This document shows positions 10,903-21,693 of a stretch of 64,000 nt of DNA, one piece after another (positions within the stretch are counted from its first letter, which is position 1; each line of letters starts with the position of its first letter). Origin of the DNA: Bubalus kerabau. Taxonomy: Eukaryota; Chordata; Mammalia; Artiodactyla; Bovidae. The stretch covers positions 39,891,001-39,955,000 of the forward strand of contig NC_073630.1 in NCBI RefSeq assembly GCF_029407905.1. The letters run 5' to 3'. The position numbers and the translations under genes were made by a program. Under the pieces are notes generated by a model. It had not been told where the DNA came from, did no database searches, and saw only the letters and a list, made by a program, of their open reading frames with translations.

Positions 10903-12277
10903 AAAGCCATTTTTATTGAGTTCACAGACTACAAATACTCCTGCCTGGAAGGTAAAGTGGGGTAATCAGAGGAAAGGCTCCATGAAGGAGGAACAGCCCT
11001 TTGGTATGGGTTCTGAAGGAAACATCCAATCTGAACACAGGATGGACATTCTGGGAAACGCAAAACAGATTCTACACACAGAGAAGAATTTTCTTCTCAC
11101 CTACTTCTCAGCTTTTGCACTGCTGCTTGGCGTGTTTACAAGGTTTTGAAGTAGAGACATTAAATACCTCCATGTTGTGGCCCAAGAAGTTATTTTTCCT
11201 TTGAGGGATCTGGCAAGGAGTTGAAGAGCTTTGAAGAACAGGGAGGAGCTCCAGAATGTGGGTCCCCCTGGAGGAAAAGCCAGCCTCCTTTAATAAGCAA
11301 GTGGAAGAGCACTGGCTGCTGTGTGAGGAGAGACACCCCATTATCACTCCATCAATCTTTCCTTGCAGGTAGCAAGGTTTGGCGACTTAATGAGGTGAGA
11401 AGGAGCAAGAGACTGACACACACAGAAGCCGAATCTAGAAGCAGGGGATGTCAGAGGTCGTTTCAGTCTTTCTTTGCTTTTAATGTCAAAGACCTTGCTC
11501 AAAGGTGAGAACCCCAGAGTTAGGGTTAATGCCGAGCTATCTCCACTCTCCTTTTGCCTTGTCTGAGAAAAGGAAGCCTTCTTGATGACTGTCGTATAAA
11601 ACAGGAGACTGCAAAAGACACACACACCCACAGGTAATGCAACCCCCAGGGACAGACACCCTGGATTAATAAAATAGCACAAGCTCATAGCTGCTCACGT
11701 TACACAAGGTTCCTTTCTCGGCCCCGCAGTGTGGTGCTGAAATGCTGTCTAAAAATTTGTGCTGCTGCCTTCATACCATGGCCATATTTTGGAGCCTATG
11801 ACTTCATCATGGTTTGAGTTGCCAGGGCTAGACTCCAGGAGAAAGGGGAAGGGAGGAGGACAGGAGGGAGAGGAAGCAAAGATCAGCAAGTTGATCTCAT
11901 TAAAACATTTCATTCCACCTTTAGAATTCAGTGATGTCATGTGTGCAGAGGGTCTATGTCTTCTTGTTCTTTCTTCCTTCCTTTTTCCCCTCCCTCCTTC
12001 CCTTCCTTCTCTCTCAATGCTGCTGAGACATACACCTAGAAAATCTCTGAGCACCAAAACTCTGAAGTCATTCGCTAGGGCACAAATAAGTTAGGTCTAG
12101 GATTTGAAACGAGTGAAGTAGAATTTTCTTGAGCTCTCCATCGTAGAATTTGTATTCCACACTGGTCTCTGCCCTTACACTTTGCTCTCAAGAGGTCAAA
12201 AGTCACTCTCATTTCATAACCACCATTTGTTTCTCCTTCACTTGGTGCCCCACAAGGGGTGTCATTAATATGTGTCT
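10903..12277. other. intron 1, unique sequence with exon-like segment and CT tract
   Basis: 11369-11504 is bounded by a good acceptor (TTTCCTTGCAG) and donor (CAAAG|GTGAGA) but contains a stop in the frame needed to join SYNPO2. 11959-12016 is a CT-rich tract. No gene is recognised. Confidence 0.4.
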
Positions 12278-12289
12278 AATGCGATGCAT

Positions 12290-12443
12290 GCTTCCCTGGT
12301 GGCTCAGATGGTAAAGCGTCTGCCTGCAATGCTGGAGACCCGGGTTCATTCCCTCAGTCAGGAAGATCCCCTGGAGAAGGAAATGGCAACCCACTCCAGT
12401 ACCCTTGCCTGGAAAATCTCACGAATGGAGGAGCCTGGTGGGC
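12290..12443 (+). repeat. Bov-tA SINE, 3' truncated
   Basis: Standard head (CTTCCCTGGTGGCTCAGATGG, B box GGTTCATTCCC), then tail sequence that stops after GAGGAGCCTGGTGGGC, lacking the last 50 or so bases. Imperfect flanking repeat (AATGCGATGC/AATGTGACGC). Confidence 0.9.
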
Positions 12444-15400
12444 AATGTGACGCAGGCCCCTTGAAACTGTTCAGCATCCTGGCCCTTCCATGTACAGTTA
12501 AAGGAAGAATGGATCACTTGACTAGGGAGAACAAAAGGAAAAAGAAAAACTGCCTCATCTCAAACTCTTAGAACAGAGTCTTTTACAGATAAAGCGCAAG
12601 GACATTTATATATTTATATATATTCATGTTTTGATACTGGCTGGTAGATTAAGGACAGATACTGGAAAAAAAAAAAAAAACAACACTCAGCTCTTCAATA
12701 TTTTCCTTAATTAAATACTCATAGTTCACTGAAGAATTAGGCAAGAAGTTAAACTTTCATGTCCATAAATCCCACAGATTTAATATTCTACAGTGGAATT
12801 TTGAGTAAATCAAGACAACTTGTATTTACACAAAGTTCAGATTCACAGGTTACTCAGATCCAGTATACCTGAGAACCAGAATATTAAAAATACAAAAACT
12901 TGGACAAAAGCCATGATGCTTTTTAGAATTTAGTTTTTAATCCTTATCAAAGTTACACACACCTTGTTTAAAGAGTCAAATATTTCCAAAAGACTTGGAG
13001 ATGAAAAACAATCAATTCTAGATTTCCCAAAGGTGACATTTTAACCTTTGGCCGTTTCCTTGTTTATAAAAAACATACTTATTGTGCAATTTCTTTATCG
13101 TATTAGTTGTAAACATTATCCACTTGTCCAGGACTATGGAGAATGAAGACCATAGATGTTACCCCTAACATTCCCTGCCTCAAGCTCACATAATCTCCTT
13201 CCTTCTACTCCATCTGCCCAATATAATTGCGTCATATTTTGTTGAATCAATATCTAAGGTTTGTATTATGAAGTTAAGCCATGGAGTATGCTATGAGTAC
13301 TTTTTCTTTTCTTTCACAACTTTTTTCTTCTTAGAATTAACAGCCGTCTTTCTTTTTTAGTTTGCTATGTATTTATCATTAACTCACCCCAAACTCTCTG
13401 CATCTGTCTAAATAAACCTTATGATATTTTAAGACCTATTAGTAACTCTATCAATATTATCTGTTTTAGAGACATCTTGCCTAGAGTCTTCTGACCTGCT
13501 CTGATCTGGACTGGTAGCTCTTTTTGCCAGGTATACAGCTAATTCCTGGAATCTCCCTTCTCAATCATCCTAAAGATTCACTTTCCTCTCTTTTGAGTTG
13601 ATTCTTTATTTCCTAGATTCCATGTCTCGGTTTTTCTTCCTCATTTTCTTGACACACTTTCTCTAACTGCTTCCTAAGAAAGAGTGATGGGAGCTAGGTT
13701 TTTTGAGATCCAGTATATTTGATACTGTATTTATTCTACCCTCAAACTTCTAAGCTGGAAATACTTCTTCTCAGAATTGTGAAGGTCTCAGTCTATATTT
13801 TAGTTTCCCATGCTCTTGTGAAGTCCAAAACCATTCTGATTTTTTCATCTCTCACATGTAACTTTTTCTCTTGGAAACATAAGACTTTTTGTGAAATTTC
13901 AAATTTTGTGCCTTGGTTTGGGTGTATTTTCATCTGCTGTGTGGGTCCTTTTGATCTAGAAAACATGTACTTCAATTATGGGAGATTTTCTTGAGTTACT
14001 TATTTGATAATTTATTTCATTTATCCTCTTTGTTTTCTCATTCTGAAATTTGTTATTTATACATTGAACTATTAGTATGTGTTGTCTCATCTTCGTAGCC
14101 TTTTTCTTCTGTTTTCATCTGTGTCTTGCTGTTTAAACCTGTTAGTTTTTAGGATACTCTAGAAAATTTCTTCAACATTATAAATTCTTTACTGAGCTGT
14201 GGTATTTTTAATTGCCGAGAGTCTTTCTCATTCTTTTCTGTAGCATCCTGTTTCTGTTTCATGAACTCCAGATCACTCTGGAGATGCCAGTGACAAACTT
14301 TTTGATGTTTCCCCCTCCCAACATAGTTGTCATGCTTGCTTCTTGCTTGTTTGGGTGTCTTTTGTAATAGAAACTTCCCTTAGGTTAGAAGACCAATTTC
14401 TTGCTACAGTAAGTAGGTGAACAGGTGGGGCCATTTCTTGGCAAAGCTCCTGGCTAATCAGAATCTCCTACTTTCCTTCTAGAAGGGTATAAAGTCCAGA
14501 TGCCAGAGTTCCAGGAGCCCAGGCAGAAATGTGGCTGGGGCAGGGGAGGCTGTCTTAAGATCTAGTGGTTAATCTTTCACGCAAGCCTCCGTTTTCCCTA
14601 TGGCACACCCACCGTCAGCTGTACCTGGTGTCCTGCAAGTGTGAATAAAGGACATTTGCTTGGCGTGGAGAATAGGAAATGATACTGGGAGGTTCTCATG
14701 TCTTTTTTTTTCAACTAGTCTTCCTGTTTTCATTCCTACCCTCACCGTTACTTCAAGAGAGAACGGTTCCCACAAATTCATGACTCATTAAGGAATTCTA
14801 CAGAACAAATTATGTTGTTTCTTGGCTTTCTCCATTCCTGACTTAGGAGTCAGTGTTTCTGGGTCTGCCTGTCTGTACAACTATTAAAAATCAATTTTCT
14901 TTATAACCAAGGCAAGTTTTAAAACAGAAAATAAATACCTTTGGAAAACAATATGTGCAAGGAGCACATACTGAACAACAAAATCATTGTTTTGAAATAA
15001 CATTAACACCAAGCTAGTCTAGGGACACATATCCAGTTGGAGCATTCAGCGACTATAATTATTATGTTCTACAAAGAGAATGAATTGTTTGATAGCAAAA
15101 AAAGCATCAGCCCACTGTTATCTGAGCCTTTAACCAGAGGCCCTGGGGCACCAGAAAGGCAAAGATGTCCTCTTCTTTAGCAAGAGGAAGCTCTGAGCAG
15201 AGGGGAAGGGGAAGCAGCAACCCACTCCAACCACACTCACCCCGACACTATCAGCGGTACAATATGCAACTTCTTAAAGAGAAGAAAATGTGAAGGTGTG
15301 AAAGTTGATGTCCTAACCAGTGCCTTTTTTTATAGTTTACAATATATGAAGAAAAAAAGATTCTTATGGAGAAGTTGTTCAAGATGGATTCAGAGTGTTC

Positions 15401-15456
15401 ATTGAAAAGAAGTATGACAAATACTCTTAGGAATAGAAGTGGACTATATAGGTCTT
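12444..15456. other. intron 1, AT-rich unique sequence
   Basis: 3 kb without a recognised repeat or gene. A15 run near 12666-12680. T-rich open frames (for example 13719-13994) have no family resemblance. Confidence 0.4.
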
Positions 15457-15975
15457 TTCAGTTCAGTTCAGTTCAGTCACTCAGTCGTGTCCGATTCTTT
15501 GTGACCCCATGAATTGCAGCACGCCAGGCCTCCCTGTCCATCACCAACTCCTGGAGTTCACTCAGACTCACGTCCATCGAGACAGTGATGCCATCCAGCC
15601 ATCTCATCCTCTGTCGTCCCCTTCTCCTCCTGCCCCCAATCCCTCCCAGTATCAGAGTCTTTTCCAATGAGTCAACTCTTCGTATGAGGTGGCCAAAGTA
15701 CTGGAGTTTCAGCTTTAGCATCATTCCTTCCAAAGAAATCCCAGGGCTGATCTCCTTCAGAATGGACTGGTTGGATCTCCTTGCAGTCCAAGGGACTCTC
15801 AAGAGTCTTCTCCAACACCACAGTTCAAAAGCATCAATTCTTCAGTGCTCAGCTTTCTTCACAGTCCAACTCTCACATCCATACATGACCACAGGAAAAA
15901 CCATAGCCTTGACTAGCCAGACCTTTGTTGGCAAAGTAATGTCTCTGCTTTTGAATATGCTATCTAGGTTGGACA
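15457..15975 (-). mobile_element. BovB LINE 3' fragment (antisense)
   Basis: About 520 bp from the (TTCAG)n tail to the region reading CTATCTAGGTTGG. Nearly identical in layout to the copy at 5864, with the same variant segment (TTCCAAAGAAATCCCAGGGC). The antisense frame encodes the terminal BovB ORF part (VPWTARRSNQSILKEI, GRRRRGRQRMRW). Confidence 0.93.
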
Positions 15976-16874
15976 TAATTAGAATACAAATTACCCAGGA
16001 AATTTGTGTTCAGTAACCCAAACATCAAAGAAACTTCTGGCTATGAAAAAAGTTTTAATATCTGAAATTCCATAACTACTTCTTTGGTTGTAAGCTCTAA
16101 AAATGCTCATGGAAGCCTTGGGGTTTACTGAGAAAAGCCATGTGACTGCCAAGTACTTAGGCAGTCTTATAAATAAAATAAAAGAATGTTTGGGGAAAAA
16201 ATATGACAGCTTCATAATCTAAGGTACTTATTCCATCAAGAAATGTCAATAATCAAAGATGAAACTAATAAATTAGAGACCTAGTGAGCATCACTAATAT
16301 CTGTATATAAATCAATGAATTGAATTTTAGGTAATCCTCCCCAAATATGATTGTTATTTATTTTAAAATTTCTATTATAATACTCATAATATTTTATTTT
16401 TATAATAGATACATCTGGTGGTAACTATTTCATTATGTTAACAGCTTTCCCATTTAGCTATAAGAGCCAGGGTAATCTGCCATAGCCAGCATATTGCCAC
16501 ACCCAGACACTGTCTCCCTAATTATCATCAGTCTTTCAATCTACATTTATTATCAACCAAGCTTTCCTTTATTGTGTGCTTGTTAACAATTTTTGTGGCC
16601 ACCTAGATTATTTCATATTTCTTCTGGTCCTCTTAATATTTTGCCTTGTTGCTTCACTATTTTATTCTTTTTTCAATTGCATTCATGGACTTCTAGGGAT
16701 AAGAGACATCACATTAAGAAATGCATTTGGCTTTTTCTACCAGGTAGAAAAATGTCATGTACACTGTCAAGTGGCTGATAGACATTTCTCTTCACACACA
16801 CACATGAAAAGAAAGATGGAGAGAAGCCAGAATATTCCTAAAATATACCAAAAACCCAAAGGTGTATGAGAAGG
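15976..16874. other. intron 1, AT-rich unique sequence
   Basis: No gene or recognised repeat. Confidence 0.4.
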
Positions 16875-17082
16875 TGGACTTTCAGGAGGCACTAGTGGTA
16901 AAGAATCTACCTACCAATTCAGGAGACATAGGAGATGCTGGTTCGACTCTAGTTCAGGAAGATGCCCTGGAATAGGAAATGACAGCCCACTCCAGTATCC
17001 TTGCCTGGATAATTCCATGGATAGAGGAGCCTGGTGGGCTACAGTCTTTGGGGTTGCATAAAGCCAGACATGGCTGAGCGAG
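16875..17082 (+). repeat. Bov-tA SINE followed by (CA)n
   Basis: Diverged head GGACTTTCAGGAGGCACTAG and a tail ending GACATGGCTGAGCGAGC, running into a CA microsatellite (17083-17100) grown from the SINE end. Confidence 0.88.
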
Positions 17083-17100
17083 CACACACACACACACACA
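17083..17100. repeat. (CA)9 microsatellite
   Basis: Nine CA units directly at the SINE 3' end. Confidence 0.9.
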
Positions 17101-17620
17101 AATCAGAAGGCACACTTCTATTTTACTAGTAACATTTTTTTAATGGAGGACATGGGAAAATGACGGTCATACTAATATTTTTAAAAACTGAAAGTAATAC
17201 CATTTTATCTGAGAGTTTGGCTTTTAAATTACTGAACAATAGAGAGTGAATAAAGTACTTAGATTTATATCTATAAGCCTTATGTGACATAAGCCAAAAT
17301 CTAGATTTCACAATGCATTCATCATTTTATAAGTACACAATTACACTGCTCAGAATCAAGTTCACAATTTAATTTGGACTTTGTACAGCACAGAACAGTA
17401 TTGTCCTCATCACCAGTGTCAGGCTATCCGTGGCCCAGGTCTTCTACATTCTTCAATCTTGGCTCTTCATGCAGAAGTATCAATTCATGTTTCCTCCAAT
17501 CGTATTTTCCTATGGATTTCGATTTTTTAAATACTGATTTTGGGGGAACATATGGACCATCTGGATTATACACTTATATGCTAACAATATTATCTCATAT
17601 TTTTACTATGTATATTTTGT
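17101..17620. other. intron 1, unique sequence
   Basis: No gene or recognised repeat. Confidence 0.4.
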
Positions 17621-17632
17621 TTCAAGGGCTAT

Positions 17633-17853
17633 CTGCTGTGCTTACTTGCTCAGTCGTATCTGACTCTTTGCTACCCCATGGACTATAACCTGCCAGGTTC
17701 CTTTGTCCATGGAATTTTGCAAGCAAGAATACTGCAGTGGGTTGCCATTACCTCCTGGAGAGAAACTTCCTGACTCAGGGATCAAACCTGTGTTGCTTGC
17801 ATCTCCTGCATTGGCAGGTGGGTTCTTTACTGATGCACCATCAGGGAAACCCC
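17633..17853 (-). repeat. Bov-tA SINE (antisense) with target-site duplication
   Basis: Antisense tail GTGCTTACTTGCTCAGTCG to antisense head ATGCACCATCAGGGAAACCCC. Flanked by TTCAAGGGCTAT (17621-17632) and TTCAAGGACTAT (17854-17865), a 12-base duplication with one mismatch. Confidence 0.93.
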
Positions 17854-17904
17854 TTCAAGGACTATAGACATGTCAAATAAAAATGTGTTAGTAAAGGAAT
17901 CTGT

Positions 17905-20200
17905 CAGCAAAAACAAGACCAGGAGCTGCCTGTGGATCAGATCATCAAATCCTTATTGCAAAACTCAGACTTAATTGAAGAATGTAGGGGAAGAAACCAC
18001 TAGACCATTCAGGTATGACCTAAATCAAACCCCTTACAATTATACACTGGAAGTGAAAAATAGATTCAAGGCATTAGATCTGATAGACAGAGTGCCTGAA
18101 GAACTATGGACAGAGGTTTGTGACATTGTACAGGATGCAGTGATCAAGACCATCCCCAAGAAAAGAAAATGCAAAAAAGGCAAAATGGTTGTCTGAGGAA
18201 GCTTTTCAAGTAGGTGAGAAAAAAAGATAAGTGAAAGGTAAAGGAGAAAAGGAAAGATAAATCCATCTGAATGCAGAGTTCCAAAGTATAGCAAGGAGAG
18301 ATAAGAAAGCCTTCTACAGTGATAAATGTAAGAAATAGAGGAAAACACTAGAATGGGAAAGACTAGAGATTTCTTCAAGAAAATTGGAGATACCAAGGGA
18401 ACATTTCATACAAAGATGGGCTCAATAAAGGACAGAAATGGTATGGACCTAACAGAAGCAGAAGATGTTAAGAAGAGATGGCAAGAATAAACAGAAGAGC
18501 TATACAAAAAAGATCTTCATGACCCAGATAATAACAACGGTGTGATCACTCACTTAGAGCCAGACATTCTGGAATGTGAAGTCAAGTGGGCCTTGGGAAG
18601 CCTCACTACAAAGCTAGTGGAGGTGACGGAATTCCAGTTGAGCTATTTCAAATCCTAAAAGACGATGCTGTGAAAGTGCTGCACTCAATATGCCGGCACA
18701 TTTGGAAAACTCAACAGTGACCACAGGACTGGAAAAGGTCAGTTTCCATTCCAATCCCAAAGAAAGGCAATGCCAAGGAATGTTGAAACTACCACACAAT
18801 TGCACTCATCTCACTCGCTAGCAAAATAATGCTCAAAATGCTCCAAGTCAGACTTCAACAGTACATGAACCATGAAATTCCAGATGTTCAAGGTAGATTT
18901 AGAAAAGGGAGAGGAAACAGAGATCAAATTCCCAACATATACTGGATCATAGAAAAAGCAAGAGAATTCCAGAAAAACATCTACTTCTGTTTTATTGACT
19001 GTGCCAAAGCCTTTGACTGTGTGGATCACAACAAACTGTGGAAAATTCTTCAAGAGATGGGAATACCAGGCCACCTGACCTGCCTCCTGAGAAATCTGTA
19101 TGCAGGTCAAGAAGCAACAGTTAGAACCAGACATGGAACAACTGACTGGTTCCAAATTGGGAAAGGAGTCAGTCAAGGCTGTATATTGTCACCCTACTTA
19201 TTTAACTTATATGCAGAGTACATCAAGAGAAACGCTTGGCTGGATGAAGCACAAGCTGGAATCAAGATTGCCCTGAAAAATAGTAATAACCTCAGATACA
19301 CAGATGACACCACCCTTACAGCAGAAAATGAAGAGGAACTAAAGAACCTCTTGATGAAAGTAAAAGAGGAGAGTGAAAAAGTTGGCTTAAAAGTCAACAT
19401 TCAAAAAACTAAGATCATGGCATCCGGTCCCATCAGTTCAGTTCAATTCAGTCGCTCAGTCATGTCCAACTCTTTGAGACCCCATGAATCGCAGCACACC
19501 AGGCCTCCCTGTCTATTACCAACCCCCGGAGTTCACTCAGACTCACGTCCATCAGTTCATGGCAAATAGATGGGGAAACAGTGGAAACAGTGGCAGACTT
19601 TATTTTCTTGGGCTCCAAAATCACTGCAGATGGTGACTGCAGCCATGAAATTCAAGGATGCTTGCTCCTTGGAAGAAAAGCTATGAATAACCTAGACAGC
19701 ATATTAAAAAGCAGAAATATTACTTTGCCAACAAAGGTCCATCTAGTCAAAGCTATGGTTTTTCCAGTGGTCATGTATGGATGTGAGAGTTGGGCTATAA
19801 AGAAAGCTGAGTGCTGAAGAATTGATGCTTTTGAACTGTGCTGTTGGAGAAGACTCTTGAGGGTCCCTTGGACTGCAAGGAGATCTAGCCAGTCAATCCT
19901 CAAGGAAATCAGTCCTGAATATTCATTGGAAGGACTGATGCTGAAGCTGAAACTGCAATACTTTTGCCACCTGATGCAAAGAACTGACTCATTGGAAAAG
20001 ACCCTGATGCTGAGAAAGATTGAAGGCAGGAGGAAAAGGGGATAACACAGGATGAAACGGTTGGATGGCATCACTGACTCAATGGACATGAGTTTGAGCA
20101 AGCTCTGGGAGTTGGTGGTGGACAGGGAAGGCTGGTGTACTACAGTCCATGGGGTTGCGAGGAATTGGACCCAACCGAGTGACTGAACTCAATTGAACTG
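17905..20200 (+). mobile_element. BovB LINE, 5' truncated, with nested BovB fragment
   Basis: 2.3 kb sense BovB lacking the 5' part (most of the endonuclease). Open segments give the linker (VPEELWTEVCDIVQ), then reverse transcriptase (18829-19569: FRKGRGNRDQIPN, FIDCAKAFDCVDHNKLW, GVSQGCILSPYLFNLY) with catalytic motif YTDD in place of the family YADD, then the terminal part (MYGCESW). Several stops make it dead. Exact 12-base duplication AAAGGAATCTGT at 17893-17904 and 20201-20212. A 108 bp antisense BovB tail is inserted at 19441-19548. Confidence 0.95.
19441..19548 (-). mobile_element. BovB 3' tail inserted inside another BovB
   Basis: 108 bp of antisense BovB 3' end (GTTCAATTCAGTCGCTCAG to CTCAGACTCACGT) interrupts the sense BovB. 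Exact 11-base duplication CCATCAGTTCA at 19430-19440 and 19549-19559. It breaks the host open frame after MASGP. Confidence 0.95.
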
Positions 20201-20212
20201 AAAGGAATCTGT

Positions 20213-21682
20213 GAAAGTGGATCTTAAATGTACACTCAATCACAAGAAATCTCTTTTCACATCATTGTGAATAACAAGTAGATTGGGTCCATCAACTGTA
20301 ATTGTTGTCTATGGAGAATCTGCAAGAAACATCATTATGAGAGACAGTTAGAGGAGGCAGGAGGAGGGGAGGAGCGGATGGATAAAAGGGTGGGGGCAAG
20401 GAAGGATAGACAAATAAATGAAAGACAGAAATGGGAGACTAAATTTTGCAGCAGATAATGTAACAGCTTTCCACTTCAGAGAGCTTGTTCAGGAACTCTA
20501 CCATAAACATCTTCATATGTTTCAGAGTATAGTACTTTGCACATACTATGTGCTTAATACACAATTTGTTGTTGGATTAAAACAATCCTCATGGGTTCAG
20601 TGCCCCTCTGACTTCGATGATTCTCTGTAGTTATCAAGGCATGTCATATAACCAGCCTTTTAAGATTGAGGTTCAATTGCTAAGTTCTTCCTGTTCTCTG
20701 GAGCCAGCCTGGGGAAGGCAAGCCCAGAACAGTACCTGCTCCTGGAGACAACTCAGTACTTGGTGAATGGTTGAATGCCTTCAAAACTGAGGCTTTTTAT
20801 TTCTCTCTAAAGCAAACTCTTAATGAAAGCAAGTCTTAGCAAATATAAATGTGATCCAACAGTAAAAGAGATGTGTTACTATGAAAGATGGATGCCAAAG
20901 CATTTCACTTCAAAAAAAATTATTGATTTGATATTTTCATTCAAATTCAGATTGTTTCATGAGAAGAGGAGGAGACTCAGTATCACTTAAATTTTCTTTT
21001 ACAAACAATTTGTAAAATTAGTCAAGCCCTGATTTGAATAAATTAACATGGTTTATTTTTTCCTTTAAAAGCATAATTTATACAGACTGTTCTGTAGTGT
21101 GCTCAATTACACCAAATGATTTTATACTGAATCTTAATTGATTAAAATACTTTAATGCATTTATTTGTCATTTGACTATTCCATTTCCTTCAAATATTAG
21201 AAGATGCCATATTATGCTCAACTAATTTAATTAATGTGGAGATAATTTTTCCTGTAAAACAAGGCTTGGTAATTCCGTTTCTTTGCTTCAGGTTTGTGTA
21301 ATAATAGACAGGAAATGGAAATGTCATCATATTTAGTTTCAAATGAAAATCAAGAACAAATGGAAATTCCTGTCTTTAGCATGTTAAATTTTATGAGCAG
21401 ATAGAGAATACAAATTATAGCTGAAGTAATAAAAATTTGAATGTGCTATTATATTTGCACTATGCATTTAGTACAAATATTCTCAAATGGTACTTGGAAT
21501 TTTCATATGGCTGGGGGCTACACAGAATAGTGCCTGCATGATCTGCTGAAGGGGTAATTTCTGGATTATAATTTTCCCCTTAAGTGACCTTTAGCTGCAC
21601 TCTAGTTTATATTATGTTTATCACTTCTAATCCAGAAAGTCTTGATTTTGGATCATCTAAGTTTTCAGAACCATAGAATTTA
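20213..21682. other. intron 1, AT-rich unique sequence
   Basis: No gene or clear repeat. A GGAGG-rich purine stretch lies near 20350-20400. Confidence 0.4.
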
Positions 21683-21693
21683 TATAGTTAAAG

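Noticed and set aside
11776..11790. CCATATTTTGG as a CArG box
   Set aside because: It has seven A/T bases between CC and GG instead of six.
12290..12355. tRNA-like A and B boxes
   Set aside because: They are the tRNA-derived heads of Bov-tA SINEs, not tRNA genes.
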